64,000 nt of DNA from Niallia circulans (GTDB taxonomy: Bacteria > Bacillota > Bacilli > Bacillales > Cytobacillaceae). The notes under the pieces are model-generated. The model saw nothing but the letters and a program-made list of their open reading frames with translations. It did not search any database and was not told the DNA's origin. Shown here in pieces: positions 1-8,746 of the stretch. Position 1 is the first letter of the stretch. Each line of letters begins with the position of its first letter. The stretch spans positions 5,024,001 to 5,088,000 of the forward strand of contig NZ_CP026031.1 in the NCBI RefSeq assembly GCF_003726095.1. Reading direction: 5' to 3'. A program made the translations under genes and the position numbers.

Positions 1-630
1 TTAGGCGAGATGATTACCAATCTTCCAATCGAGCCTGATACACCGATGGAGGATCAATGTGGAACTTGTAATAAATGCATTGATGTATGTCCAACAGGTG
101 CCCTTGTTCAAGGTGGACAATTAAATGCACAAAGATGTATAGCATTTCAAACACAGACAAAGGGCTTTTTAGCGGAAGAATTCAGAGAAAAGCTTGGGAA
201 TCGAATTTATGGCTGTGATACATGTCAAACGGTTTGTCCAAAAAATAAGGGCATTGATTTTCATAATCATCCAGAAATGGAACCAGACCCTGAAATCGCA
301 AAACCATTGCTTCAACCACTTCTTTTTATCAGTAATAAAGAATTTAAAGAAAAATATGGTCATATTTCTGGTTCATGGCGTGGGAAGAAGCCGATCCAGC
401 GTAATGCGATTATTGCACTTGCCCATTTTAAAGAAGAAGGTGCAATCGGTGATTTAATTACAGTCATGAACAAAGATCCAAGACCAGTAATAAGAGGAAC
501 AGCCGCTTGGGCACTTGGGAAAATCGGCGGCGATGAATCAAAGACAGCCCTAGAATCAGCCAAACAACAAGAATCTGATCATGAAGTATTAAAAGAAATG
601 GACGATGCATTACAGCGGTTGGCAAAATAA
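1..630 (+). CDS. queG: Epoxyqueuosine reductase QueG, C-terminal part
   Basis: The last 209 residues of epoxyqueuosine reductase, which makes queuosine at the wobble position of the tRNAs for Asp, Asn, His and Tyr. The cobalamin-binding N-terminal part lies left of the window. Two ferredoxin-like 4Fe-4S motifs are visible: CGTCNKCIDVCP near the left edge, and CDTCQTVCPK about 50 residues later. HEAT-like helices follow (AIIALAHF, GTAAWALGKIG), as in Bacillus members of the family. The frame is open to base 1, so the ATG at base 10 is internal. The queG - amidase - trmL order matches yhbA - yhbB - cspR of B. subtilis. Confidence 0.95.
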   Translation, partial: LGEMITNLPIEPDTPMEDQCGTCNKCIDVCPTGALVQGGQLNAQRCIAFQTQTKGFLAEEFREKLGNRIYGCDTCQTVCPKNKGIDFHNHPEMEPDPEIAKPLLQPLLFISNKEFKEKYGHISGSWRGKKPIQRNAIIALAHFKEEGAIGDLITVMNKDPRPVIRGTAAWALGKIGGDESKTALESAKQQESDHEVLKEMDDALQRLAK

Positions 631-636
631 TTAATA

Positions 637-841
637 GGAATGAATGCTGAAATTTTTCGGAGGAAGAGGAAAAGTGGTGTTCAGCAGTTGGATGAAAGCC
701 GAAATCCCGTGGAGGAAGGGGAAAAGTGGTGTTCATAAGTCGAATGAAAGCCGAAATCCCGTGGAGCAAGAGGAAAAGTGGTGTTCAGCAGTTGGATGAA
801 CGCTAAAAATCCACAGAGCAAGCAGAAAACAGGCGTTCATT
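637..841. repeat. 52-bp tandem repeat, about four partly degenerate units
   Basis: The phrase GGAAAAGTGGTGTTCA recurs at 668, 720 and 772, and a decayed copy falls at 824, so the period is exactly 52 bp. Within each unit GATGAAAGCCGAAATCCC and GTGGAG are shared; the outer units are more diverged. It fills the queG-amidase gap and shows no convincing reading frame. It is a minisatellite of unknown role. Confidence 0.85.
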
Positions 842-887
842 AGAAAAATACTCTTTATCATTTTAACGAATTAATACGAGAAGAAAA

Positions 888-917
888 AAGAAGGCTAGCA
901 ATGCCTTCTTTTTTTTG
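888..917 (+). terminator. Rho-independent terminator after queG
   Basis: Perfect 8-bp stem AAGAAGGC / GCCTTCTT around a TAGCAAT loop, running straight into eight or nine T residues. It lies downstream of the 52-bp repeat array and upstream of the amidase gene. Confidence 0.85.
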
Positions 918-967
918 TATACTTCTACTCCGCTTTAACATAGTTATTAATGAAGGGAGTAGATGGA

Positions 968-1846
968 ATGAGACAACAATTAATGGAGTTAATCGAGAAA
1001 AGGATTCAGCAATGCGTTACAAAGGATAGGGAAGCAATAGTGGATGAAAAATTAGAGAGAAAAAGAAATAGCATGTATAAAAGAAAGGCTGAAATTGTTC
1101 ATGTAAAGGCAAAAGGGAAAATTGAAGATATGGAAAAAAAGGCGGATGAGACAGAAGAATTAGTGTATTCTGTTCATCTTCAATATTTTATCAAGCAAGG
1201 CGAGCTTTTTTTGATTGAAGAAGAGGTGGAAAATAGAAAAGCTGTTATTTACAAGGGGGTAATAATTGAAGATACAGAGGTTCTCCCAGCTTATCCAGAA
1301 GACTATCGAGAGGTGCCATTAGCGGAAGAATGGCGAGAAACGAAAGAAAGAGAAAGCCGCTATAAGTATGATCGTTTAAAGGCTGTTCAATATGCAGAAA
1401 AATGGTGGAATAGCTATAATCCGAAATACCATCAATTTGAAGTAGATTGCACCAATTATATATCTCAGTGTGTCCATGAAGGCGGGGCACCAATGAGAGG
1501 CTATCCTAATCGAAATAAAGGCTGGTGGATGCAAAATAATAATTGGAGTTATAGCTGGGCCGTAGCAAATGCGTTCCCAAGATACTTGGAAACCTCTACT
1601 GCTGGCTTGCGGGCAAAGCGGGTGGATAGTGCCATGGAGTTAAAGCTTGGAGATGTCATTTGCTATGATTTTGAAGGAGATGGGAAATATAATCATACAA
1701 CGATTGTTACGGGAAAAGATGCGAATGGCGAGCCATTAGTAAATGCGCATACGTATAATAGTCGCATGCGTTACTGGAAATATGAAGATTCGACAGCTTA
1801 TACACCGAATATTAAATACAAATTTTTTACGATTATTGATGGATAA
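968..1846 (+). CDS. Amidase-domain protein (YhbB-like)
   Basis: A 292-residue protein. Residues 1-130 are charged and helical. The C-terminal half is an Amidase_6-type domain with the signature VDCTNYISQCVHEGG, holding the probable catalytic Cys, and the later YNHTTIVTG, holding the probable catalytic His. Proteins with this domain are putative cell-wall amidases or endopeptidases. No signal peptide is visible. Start chosen at 968, because GAAGGGAG lies 8 bases upstream; the in-frame ATG at 950 has no ribosome site. It has its own terminator-bounded unit between queG and trmL, as yhbB has in B. subtilis. The exact substrate cannot be read from the sequence. Confidence 0.8.
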   Translation: MRQQLMELIEKRIQQCVTKDREAIVDEKLERKRNSMYKRKAEIVHVKAKGKIEDMEKKADETEELVYSVHLQYFIKQGELFLIEEEVENRKAVIYKGVIIEDTEVLPAYPEDYREVPLAEEWRETKERESRYKYDRLKAVQYAEKWWNSYNPKYHQFEVDCTNYISQCVHEGGAPMRGYPNRNKGWWMQNNNWSYSWAVANAFPRYLETSTAGLRAKRVDSAMELKLGDVICYDFEGDGKYNHTTIVTGKDANGEPLVNAHTYNSRMRYWKYEDSTAYTPNIKYKFFTIIDG

Positions 1847-1925
1847 AAAAGAGATTTATCTCTTTCGCATTTCCTTTTCACAAAGTGTATAATGGAACGG
1901 AAAGTAATAGTTAGAGGTGACAAAC

Positions 1926-2399
1926 TTGGCAATACATATTGTTTTATACCAACCACAAATTCCTTCCAATACAGGCAATATAGCCAGAACATGTGCGGGA
2001 ACAGACACGGTGCTTCATTTAATTCGACCATTTGGATTTTCTATGGAGGATAAAGCGTTAAAGAGAGCCGGCTTAGATTATTGGGAGTTTGTTAAGATTT
2101 ATTATTATGACTCTTTAGAGGAATTTTACGATAAAAATGAAGGTGGAGCTTTTTACTATGTGACGAAGGCAGGGGAAACTCCATATGACTCCTTCGATTA
2201 CAGTGCGATAAATAAAGAGCATTATTTTATTTTCGGAAGTGAAACAACAGGTCTCCCTGAAGAAGTCATTCAGAATAATGTAAATAAAACGTTACGAATT
2301 CCAATGACGGACGATATTCTTTCCTACAACCTTTCGAATACAGTAGCTGTCCTTATTTATGAGGCTTTAAGACAGCAAAACTTCGCTCATTTAAAATAA
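1926..2399 (+). CDS. trmL: tRNA (cytidine(34)-2'-O)-methyltransferase TrmL
   Basis: SPOUT-class methyltransferase (CspR/YibK family) that 2'-O-methylates the wobble base of leucine tRNAs. All landmarks are present: HIVLYQPQIPSNTGNIART at the N terminus, FGSETTGLPEEV in the middle, and the knot motif RIPMTDDILSYNLSNTVAV near the end. At 157 residues it has the usual length. Start set at TTG 1926, with GAGGTG six bases upstream, because family members begin M-A-I/L-H-V-V-L-Y; a GTG at 1917 would overlap that ribosome site. A strong terminator follows, so this is a single-gene unit or the end of the queG group. Confidence 0.92.
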   Translation: MAIHIVLYQPQIPSNTGNIARTCAGTDTVLHLIRPFGFSMEDKALKRAGLDYWEFVKIYYYDSLEEFYDKNEGGAFYYVTKAGETPYDSFDYSAINKEHYFIFGSETTGLPEEVIQNNVNKTLRIPMTDDILSYNLSNTVAVLIYEALRQQNFAHLK

Positions 2400-2426
2400 A
2401 ATGAAACCAGAAAATTGGATAAATCG

Positions 2427-2469
2427 AAACAAGTATACGAAGATTCTACGTATACTTGTTTATTTTTTT
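2427..2469 (+). terminator. Terminator after trmL
   Basis: Twelve-base-pair perfect stem AACAAGTATACG / CGTATACTTGTT with loop AAGATTCTA, followed by TATTTTTTTG. Confidence 0.9.
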
Positions 2470-2512
2470 GAAATACAGTGAAAAAAGCAGCTAGTTTAGC
2501 AAGCTAATTCTT

Positions 2513-2560
2513 TTGGTCTAAAAGATTATTGGTATATTATATTATAGTTACTATCAGTAA
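2513..2560 (+). promoter_or_regulatory. Promoter and dyad upstream of the nitroreductase
   Basis: TTGGTC and TATTAT are spaced 16 bp and could be the -35 and -10 boxes. Just downstream lies the dyad TTACT-ATC-AGTAA (2548-2560). TTACT/AGTAA half-sites are reported for the quinone-sensing HxlR-type regulators YodB and CatR of B. subtilis, which control nitroreductases. The spacing here is shorter, so the link is only suggestive. Confidence 0.4.
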
Positions 2561-2599
2561 TTTTGGGAGACAATAAGAAAAAACAAAGGAGAAGATCTC

Positions 2600-3355
2600 A
2601 TGAATCAAACAATCGAAACCATACTCAATCATCATTCTGTTAGAAAATTTACAGATGAGGAGTTAACACAAGAGCAAATTCGTCTCCTTGTTGAAGCTGC
2701 GCAAAGTGCTTCTACCTCTAGCTTTGTACAAGCATATAGTATTATTGGGGTAAAGGATAAGGAGAAAAAGAAAAAACTAGCAGTCCTAGCCGGAAATCAG
2801 CAATACGTAGAGAATAATGGTCATTTATTTATTTTCTGTGCTGATTTATATCGTCATACAGTTGCTGCTGAAATGGAAGGAAAGAAGGAAGCCGCTCAGG
2901 ACTCCATTGAAAGCACGGAAAAGTTTATGGTAAGCCTTATTGATGCTGCGCTTGCTTCGCAAAATATGGCCATTGCTGCAGAATCATTAGGACTTGGTAT
3001 TTGTTATATAGGTGGTATTCGCAATAATTTAGTGGAAGTAAGTCAGCTATTGAAAACGCCTGATTATGTTCTGCCGTTATTTGCTTTAGTAGTAGGTCAT
3101 CCAGACCAACAAACAGAGAAAAAGCCTAGAGCTCCTTTTCATCATATTTATCATGAAGATCAATATGAGCAAGATGAAGCACAATATAAAAAAGGTCTAC
3201 AGGAATATAATGAAGAAATCAAAGCTTATTATCAGGAAAGAACAAATGGAGCAAGATCGGATACATGGACTGCGCAAATGGCTGCTAATTTTGAGCAAAA
3301 ATCACGTATGTATATGAAGGAATTTGTGCAGCAGAAGAAGTTTGATTTGAAATAA
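2600..3355 (+). CDS. NADPH-dependent FMN oxidoreductase (NfsA/NfrA-type nitroreductase)
   Basis: A 251-residue nitroreductase-family flavoprotein. It opens with HHSVRKFTDEELT, the FMN phosphate-binding arginine motif of the family. GLGICYIGGIRNN and PLFALVVGHPDQ, typical of the NfsA/NfrA branch, follow in the middle. The C-terminal helices (ARSDTWTAQMAANF) match NfrA1 and NfrA2 of B. subtilis, which are about 249 residues long. Such enzymes reduce flavin, nitroaromatics or quinones with NAD(P)H in the cytosol. AAAGGAGAAG precedes the ATG. It is a single-gene unit with a candidate operator upstream and a terminator at 3422. The precise substrate is not determined. Confidence 0.88.
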   Translation: MNQTIETILNHHSVRKFTDEELTQEQIRLLVEAAQSASTSSFVQAYSIIGVKDKEKKKKLAVLAGNQQYVENNGHLFIFCADLYRHTVAAEMEGKKEAAQDSIESTEKFMVSLIDAALASQNMAIAAESLGLGICYIGGIRNNLVEVSQLLKTPDYVLPLFALVVGHPDQQTEKKPRAPFHHIYHEDQYEQDEAQYKKGLQEYNEEIKAYYQERTNGARSDTWTAQMAANFEQKSRMYMKEFVQQKKFDLK

Positions 3356-3421
3356 GTAAAAAAACAGTGTCGAGGAATACTGAAGGGTTTCGTTTTAAGA
3401 TGCAAATCGATAAAATGACAG

Positions 3422-3453
3422 AAATGACGTGTGAATTTGACACGTCATTTTTC
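3422..3453 (+). terminator. Terminator after the nitroreductase
   Basis: Eleven-base-pair perfect stem AAATGACGTGT / ACACGTCATTT with a 7-nt loop, then TTTTTC. It lies between two convergent genes, but a U-tract is present only in the plus direction. Confidence 0.8.
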
Positions 3454-3507
3454 TCGCTTTAAAAATGATTAATGAACTTTTTATAAATAGTGGCATTAAG
3501 TTGTTCT

Positions 3508-4515
3508 TTATAACGTACTTGTTTCATTATTAGCTTCGTCAAAATTTATTTCTAAAAGTTCTCCAGCATGAACCAAACCTGAACCAAAGCCGTACATTAG
3601 TACTTTGTCCCCGTTCATTACTTTTCCTTCTCGAATACCTAGGTCAAGTGCTAAAGGGATGGAAGCAGCAGAAGTATTGCCAAATTTGGTTAAGCTATAT
3701 AATGTTTTTTCCATCGGATACCCCAATTTATCACAAATAGGTTCGATTAGCCTTAAATTAGCACTATGAGGTATAAACCAATTTATTTTATCCATACTGA
3801 TATGTGTTTTATCTAAAATTTTCTTAACATTGTTTGGCACATTCCTAACAACCCATCGAAAAACTTCTCTACCATTTTGAACAAGATACTCTGTATCTAT
3901 TAATTCAATATCATTTACTTTTTTTGTCAAGCCAGGACGATATACAAATTGTGCTCCGCTTCCATCACTTCCTAAATGAAATCCAATGAAACTGCTTGTT
4001 TTCTCGTCTCTTTCCACTAAAACAGCTCCTGCACCATCTCCAAATAATATACAGGTACTTCTATCGTTGTAATCCGTAATCTTTGATAATGTATCCGCAC
4101 CTATAACAAGTATCTTTTTGTGTAGTCCGGATGCGATATATCCGTGTGCGGTGTGTAAGGCATAAACAAATCCTGCGCAAGCTGCACTTAAATCAATGGT
4201 ACCTGTATTGGATATTTCTAATTTATTCTGTATAATGCTTGCTACAGAGGGAAATGGAAAATCAGGTGTACTTGTTGCTACAATAATCATATCTACATCA
4301 TTAACTTTTTTATTGTACCTTTGCATTAAATCTTTAACAGCAGAGATACATAAATCGCTAGTGAATTCATCAGAACGAGCTATTCGGCGTTCTTCTATTC
4401 CAGTCCTTTGAATAATCCATTCATTATTTGTATCAACCATTTGCTCAAGTTCTAAATTAGTTAATCTTCGTTTAGGTACATAAGTACCGATAGCTGTTAT
4501 TCTCGCTCCGACCAT
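3508..4515 (-). CDS. fabH: 3-oxoacyl-ACP synthase III (FabH)
   Basis: Beta-ketoacyl-ACP synthase III, which starts fatty-acid chains by condensing acyl-CoA with malonyl-ACP. The Cys-His-Asn triad is visible: the Cys in SAACAGFVYAL, the His in WFIPHSANLRL, the Asn in KFGNTSAASIPLAL; the CoA-binding QRTGIEERR is near the start. At 335 residues it is slightly longer than the usual 310-330. The ATG at 4515 is preferred over the GTG at 4524, since GAGGTGG sits five bases before it. It stands alone, without fabF, and its promoter carries a FapR box, so it is probably a second FabH paralogue (fabHB-like) adjusting chain initiation. Confidence 0.93.
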   Translation of the reverse strand: MVGARITAIGTYVPKRRLTNLELEQMVDTNNEWIIQRTGIEERRIARSDEFTSDLCISAVKDLMQRYNKKVNDVDMIIVATSTPDFPFPSVASIIQNKLEISNTGTIDLSAACAGFVYALHTAHGYIASGLHKKILVIGADTLSKITDYNDRSTCILFGDGAGAVLVERDEKTSSFIGFHLGSDGSGAQFVYRPGLTKKVNDIELIDTEYLVQNGREVFRWVVRNVPNNVKKILDKTHISMDKINWFIPHSANLRLIEPICDKLGYPMEKTLYSLTKFGNTSAASIPLALDLGIREGKVMNGDKVLMYGFGSGLVHAGELLEINFDEANNETSTL

Positions 4516-4548
4516 TTGATCCACCTCATATTTTATTATTAGTTAGTA

Positions 4549-4592
4549 TTAGTACCTAGTGCTAATTATAAAGGTATATTTTTACAAGTCAA
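4549..4592 (-). promoter_or_regulatory. fabH promoter with FapR operator
   Basis: On the minus strand, TTGACT (4592-4587), a 16-bp spacer and TATAAT (4570-4565) form a good sigma-A promoter. Directly downstream, touching the -10 box, is TTAGTACCTAGTGCTAA (4549-4565), nearly identical to the 17-bp FapR consensus of B. subtilis. FapR represses fatty-acid and phospholipid genes and is released by malonyl-CoA, so this fabH is probably under that control. Confidence 0.88.
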
Positions 4593-4798
4593 TTTTTCTT
4601 TTTTGATGGTTTTAACTTCTAATACAAGAGCGTAAGAAATTAGTGATTATAAGATAGCGGTCCCCCTACGAAAGAAAAGGTTTTTCCTCCAATTAGTTCG
4701 CTTCACTAAAAAAACTATTCCCTCTTTTAAGCATGTTCGTATTCGCTGGTGCATAGATTATATTAATCGTCTCTGATAAAGTGACAGGGGAGGTCCAT

Positions 4799-6694
4799 AT
4801 GAGTATATTAAAGAAAATCGAGATGCATAGACAAGAAGAAGAGTTGTTGAAGTGGGAAGGGACATTTGAAGAGTACCTAGAAATATTGAAGGAAAAGCCA
4901 TGGGTTGGTCAATCCGCGCATTCAAGGGTTTATAACATGATTAAAGATGCAGGTATTGATGAAGTAAATGGAAAAAAACAATATAAATTTTTCTCTGATC
5001 AGCTCTTTGGTTTAGAAGAGCCGTTAGAAAGATTAGTAGAGGAATATTTCCATCCAGCTGCTAAGCGTTTAGATGTAAGGAAACGTATTCTATTACTAAT
5101 GGGTCCAGTCAGCGGTGGGAAATCGACATTGGTAACCATGTTAAAAAGAGGCTTAGAAGCATATACGTACACGGATCGTGGAGCGGTATATGCGATTAAA
5201 GGCTGCCCAATGCATGAAGATCCACTTCATATGATCCCACATAGTCTAAGAAAAGATTTTTATGATGAATATGGAATCCGCATTGAAGGAAACTTATCAC
5301 CACTTAATATGATGAGACTTCAGGAAGAATATAATGGAAAAATCGAAGATGTAATCGTCGAAAGAGTATTTTTCTCAGAAGATAAGCGAACTGGAATAGG
5401 AACCTTTAGTCCATCTGATCCGAAGTCCCAAGATATTGCTGACTTAACGGGAAGTATTGATTTCTCGACAATTGCTGAATATGGATCTGAATCAGATCCA
5501 AGAGCCTATCGCTTCGATGGCGAGCTGAATAAGGCAAACCGAGGGATGATGGAGTTCCAGGAGATGTTAAAATGCGATGAGAAATTCTTATGGCATTTAT
5601 TATCCTTAACACAAGAAGGAAACTTTAAAGCGGGAAGGTTTGCTCTCATTTCTGCTGATGAGTTGATTGTGGCCCATACAAATGAAACGGAATATCGCTC
5701 CTTTATTTCCAATAAAAAAAATGAAGCACTGCATTCCCGGATTATTGTCATGCCAGTTCCATATAATTTAAAAGCATCAGAAGAGGAAAGAATCTATGAG
5801 AAAATGATTCGCGAAAGTGATGTTGCCGATGTTCATATTGCCCCACACACTTTAAAGATAGCCGCTATCTTTACGATTTTAACTAGATTAAAGGAGCCGA
5901 AAAAAGGTGATATTGATTTAGTGAAAAAAATGCGTCTATATGATGGCGAAAGTGTAGAAGGCTTCAGTTCGGCTGATTTGAAGGAACTGCAAAATGAATA
6001 TGGCGATGAAGGAATGAGTGGCATTGATCCCCGTTATGTGATTAATCGGATTTCTTCTACCATTATTCGCAAAGATGTCACAAGCATCAATGCATTAGAT
6101 GTGCTTTTATCTATAAAAGAAGGCTTGGATCAGCATTCTTCTATTACGAATGAATTAAAAGAAAAGTATTTAAATTGCATTTCCTTAGCACGGAAGGAAT
6201 ATGATGAAATTGCGAAGAAAGAAGTACAAAAGGCATTTGTTTATTCGTATGAAGAGTCAGCGAAAACGTTAATGGATAACTATTTAGATAATGTAGAAGC
6301 CTATTGCAATAAAAATAAGCTTCGTGACCCATTAACGGGCGAGCCGATCAATCCAGATGAAAAACTAATGCGTTCGATTGAAGAGCAAATTGGTATTTCC
6401 GAAAATGCAAAGAAATCTTTCCGTGAAGAAATCTTGATTCGCATTTCTGCCTATGCAAGAAAAGGAAAAAGATTTGATTATAACTCTCATGATCGCTTAC
6501 GGGAAGCTATCCAGAAGAAGTTATTCGCAGATCTGAAAGATGTTGTAAAAATTACTACATCTACTAAGACACCAGATGAACAGCAATTGAAGAAAGTAAA
6601 TGAAGTGGTTGCACGCCTTATCGATGAACACGGCTATAATTCCACTTCAGCAAATGAGTTGCTGCGTTATGTAGGAAGCTTATTAAATCGTTAA
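4799..6694 (+). CDS. prkA: Serine protein kinase PrkA
   Basis: A 631-residue PrkA. The N-terminal AAA-like part carries the P-loop GPVSGGKST at about residue 100; the C-terminal part is the kinase-like domain (EYDEIAKKEVQKAF, KRFDYNSHDRLREAI). It matches B. subtilis PrkA from the first residues (LKKIE...LKWEGTFEEYLEI). PrkA is made during sporulation and influences late sigma-K-dependent expression; both kinase and protease activity have been reported for it. The ATG at 4799 is chosen, with GGGGAGG seven bases upstream; a GTG at 4781 lies before that site. The next gene is yhbH, as in B. subtilis and many spore formers. Confidence 0.96.
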   Translation: MSILKKIEMHRQEEELLKWEGTFEEYLEILKEKPWVGQSAHSRVYNMIKDAGIDEVNGKKQYKFFSDQLFGLEEPLERLVEEYFHPAAKRLDVRKRILLLMGPVSGGKSTLVTMLKRGLEAYTYTDRGAVYAIKGCPMHEDPLHMIPHSLRKDFYDEYGIRIEGNLSPLNMMRLQEEYNGKIEDVIVERVFFSEDKRTGIGTFSPSDPKSQDIADLTGSIDFSTIAEYGSESDPRAYRFDGELNKANRGMMEFQEMLKCDEKFLWHLLSLTQEGNFKAGRFALISADELIVAHTNETEYRSFISNKKNEALHSRIIVMPVPYNLKASEEERIYEKMIRESDVADVHIAPHTLKIAAIFTILTRLKEPKKGDIDLVKKMRLYDGESVEGFSSADLKELQNEYGDEGMSGIDPRYVINRISSTIIRKDVTSINALDVLLSIKEGLDQHSSITNELKEKYLNCISLARKEYDEIAKKEVQKAFVYSYEESAKTLMDNYLDNVEAYCNKNKLRDPLTGEPINPDEKLMRSIEEQIGISENAKKSFREEILIRISAYARKGKRFDYNSHDRLREAIQKKLFADLKDVVKITTSTKTPDEQQLKKVNEVVARLIDEHGYNSTSANELLRYVGSLLNR

Positions 6695-6708
6695 TTAAAT
6701 TGGTCAAG

Positions 6709-6742
6709 GAGGAACAGGCTAAAAGACGTCTGTTCCTCTTTT
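6709..6742 (+). terminator. Terminator after prkA
   Basis: Nine-base-pair stem GAGGAACAG / CTGTTCCTC with a 12-nt loop and a short TTTT. It separates prkA from yhbH, which therefore probably has its own promoter in the 200 bp that follow. Confidence 0.75.
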
Positions 6743-6953
6743 CGCCTAAAGATAAAGAAAAGTGAATAATTGGAGCATATCTAAAGCTTTTTCTAAAAAA
6801 AGTAAAATTATCGAAATTATTAGTAAATTATTTAAGACAACTGCATATGATAGAGTAATCACTTTATTTAGATAGAGTGATACCCAAATTAGTGTATGCG
6901 CAAAGGACTTCATATGTGCACAAAACGTAGAAAAAATTTTTAGGAGGGGTAAA

Positions 6954-8129
6954 ATGACCGAAAAGCAAAATAAACATCAGTTTGTAATATCCCAAGAAAA
7001 TTGGTCCCTCCATCGCAAAGGCCACGATGATCAACAGCGACATCAGGAAAAGGTGCAGGAGGCCATTAAAAATAACCTCCCTGATTTAATTACAGAAGAA
7101 AACATCGTCATGTCAAATGGGCGAGAAGTTGTAAAAATTCCGATTCGTTCATTAGATGAATACAAGATTCGATATAATTACGATAAAAACAAACATATTG
7201 GGCAAGGGAATGGAGACAGTCAAGTTGGCGATGTGGTCGCACGCGATGGTTCTGGAAATCAAAAAGGCCCAGGAAAAGGGCAAGGAGCAGGAGATCAAGC
7301 AGGAGAAGATTATTTTGAAGCAGAGGTCTCTTTAATGGAATTAGAAGAAGCTCTATTTAAGCAATTAGAATTACCGAATTTAAAACGAAAAGAACAAGAT
7401 CAAATTGTTGTGGAAAATATTGAATTTAATGATATTAGAAAAGTAGGCTTAATGGGTAATATTGATAAGAAAAAAACAATGATCTCAGCATTTAAGCGCA
7501 ATGCCATGTCTGGGAAACCAGCATTTCACCCGATTTATCCCGAGGATTTAAAATTCAAGACGTGGAACGAAGTACAAAAACCAGAGTCCAAAGCAGTTGT
7601 CCTTGCGATGATGGATACGAGCGGCTCGATGGGGTTATGGGAAAAGTATATGGCAAGAAGCTTTTTCTTCTGGATGACGAGATTTCTTCGCACCAAATAT
7701 GAAACAGTAGAAATAGAATTTATTGCCCATCACACGGAAGCAAAAGTTGTGTCGGAAGAAGATTTCTTTTCTAAAGGAGAAAGCGGTGGCACGATTTGTT
7801 CTTCTGTTTATCGCAAAGCATTAGAATTGATTAATGATAAGTATGATCCAGGCAGATTTAATATTTATCCCTTCCATTTTTCAGACGGAGACAATTTAAC
7901 GTCCGATAATGCTCGATGTGTCAAGCTAGTAGAAGAGCTGATGGAAGTATCCAATATGTTTGGCTATGGGGAAGTTAACCAATACAATCGACACAGTACG
8001 CTCATGTCTGCCTACAAAAATATTCAAGATGAAAGATTCCGCTACTACTTACTAAGACAAAAAGCCGATGTGTTCAATGCTATGGCAAGTTTCTTCCGGA
8101 AAGAGGAGGAGGGACAGATGTACGCATAA
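6954..8129 (+). CDS. yhbH: Sporulation protein YhbH (DUF444 family)
   Basis: A 391-residue DUF444/YeaH family protein; B. subtilis YhbH has almost the same length. The N-terminal basic segment is followed by a Gly-rich linker ([28 protein letters not shown]). A von Willebrand A-like domain comes next, with the metal-site motif MMDTSGSMG at about residue 220. This protein and PrkA form a widely conserved gene pair, and yhbH mutants of Bacillus have sporulation defects. The molecular role is not known. AGGAGGGG lies just before the ATG. A terminator closes the gene. Confidence 0.94.
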   Translation: MTEKQNKHQFVISQENWSLHRKGHDDQQRHQEKVQEAIKNNLPDLITEENIVMSNGREVVKIPIRSLDEYKIRYNYDKNKHIGQGNGDSQVGDVVARDGSGNQKGPGKGQGAGDQAGEDYFEAEVSLMELEEALFKQLELPNLKRKEQDQIVVENIEFNDIRKVGLMGNIDKKKTMISAFKRNAMSGKPAFHPIYPEDLKFKTWNEVQKPESKAVVLAMMDTSGSMGLWEKYMARSFFFWMTRFLRTKYETVEIEFIAHHTEAKVVSEEDFFSKGESGGTICSSVYRKALELINDKYDPGRFNIYPFHFSDGDNLTSDNARCVKLVEELMEVSNMFGYGEVNQYNRHSTLMSAYKNIQDERFRYYLLRQKADVFNAMASFFRKEEEGQMYA

Positions 8130-8139
8130 AAAATAGAAG

Positions 8140-8169
8140 CACAACTCATCAAATGGGTTGTGTTTTTTT
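8140..8169 (+). terminator. Terminator after yhbH
   Basis: Stem CACAACTCAT / ATGGGTTGTG (one mismatch) around a short loop, followed by TTTTTTT. Confidence 0.85.
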
Positions 8170-8457
8170 GATAGGACAAGTGTGATGGAATAGGACGTCT
8201 ATGTTATAATACTTTTTTCTTAAGAGCACTCTCTCATTTGGCCATTATTAGACTCTTTTTGACAAAATGGTACTTATGTAGGCCTAACAAGTCTAAATGT
8301 ATACAAAATTTAATGACTGATACAAGTCTTTACTTTTACAAAGATTAAAACTTAGAGAGACCATCACTTTGTGAAGAATGACTAGTAAGAAAGAGTAAAA
8401 AGGAATATTTTTGTGTTTTCTTATTTAAGCTTGTTTGCATCTTCTTCAACAGTACTT
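8170..8457. other. Intergenic stretch, no gene seen
   Basis: AT-rich sequence between the yhbH terminator and a small minus-strand gene. A TATAAT-like box (ATGTTATAATAC, near 8204-8212) is present but has no convincing partner gene. Nothing else recognised. Confidence 0.4.
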
Positions 8458-8625
8458 CTATTTTTTAATGTTTTTTTTAAATTCAGAGACACCGATAAAT
8501 AGCATCCAAATACTCAAAGGAATAAAGGCTATGACAAAAAGTCTATCGGTAATCATATCCATCATAAATAAAATCAGAATAAAAATTGTTAATATAGTAG
8601 CAAGAGAAAATCTATTCATTTTCAT
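8458..8625 (-). CDS. Small membrane protein, 55 residues
   Basis: Short minus-strand gene with two hydrophobic segments (ATILTIFILILFMMDM and LFVIAFIPLSIWMLFIGV) and a basic C terminus (EFKKNIKK), the usual layout of a two-pass membrane peptide. Two in-frame ATGs exist, at 8625 and 8619. GGGG lies six bases before the second, which makes 8619 (MNRFSLATIL) a good alternative start. A plus-strand frame over the same bases is only its antisense shadow. No family is recognised. Confidence 0.6.
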   Translation of the reverse strand: MKMNRFSLATILTIFILILFMMDMITDRLFVIAFIPLSIWMLFIGVSEFKKNIKK

Positions 8626-8746
8626 CCCCAATTCTTAAGTAGATTGTTTACCGTTTGGTAATTGATATTATACAATACTAGCAAATATTAAAAAAGAGTA
8701 GGTTTTACTCCGATATTAAATTAATTCTAGAGAAAGAAGTGGAAAA

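Noticed and set aside
637..841. CRISPR array
   Set aside because: The 52-bp units are contiguous tandem repeats with no unique spacers, and no cas gene lies in the window.
4741..4798. Sigma-E promoter before prkA
   Set aside because: A CATAGATT-like -10 exists, but no -35 box at proper spacing could be defended, so it is not listed as a feature.
8435..8638. Plus-strand 67-residue frame
   Set aside because: It has no ribosome site, and the opposite strand encodes a better two-helix membrane protein.
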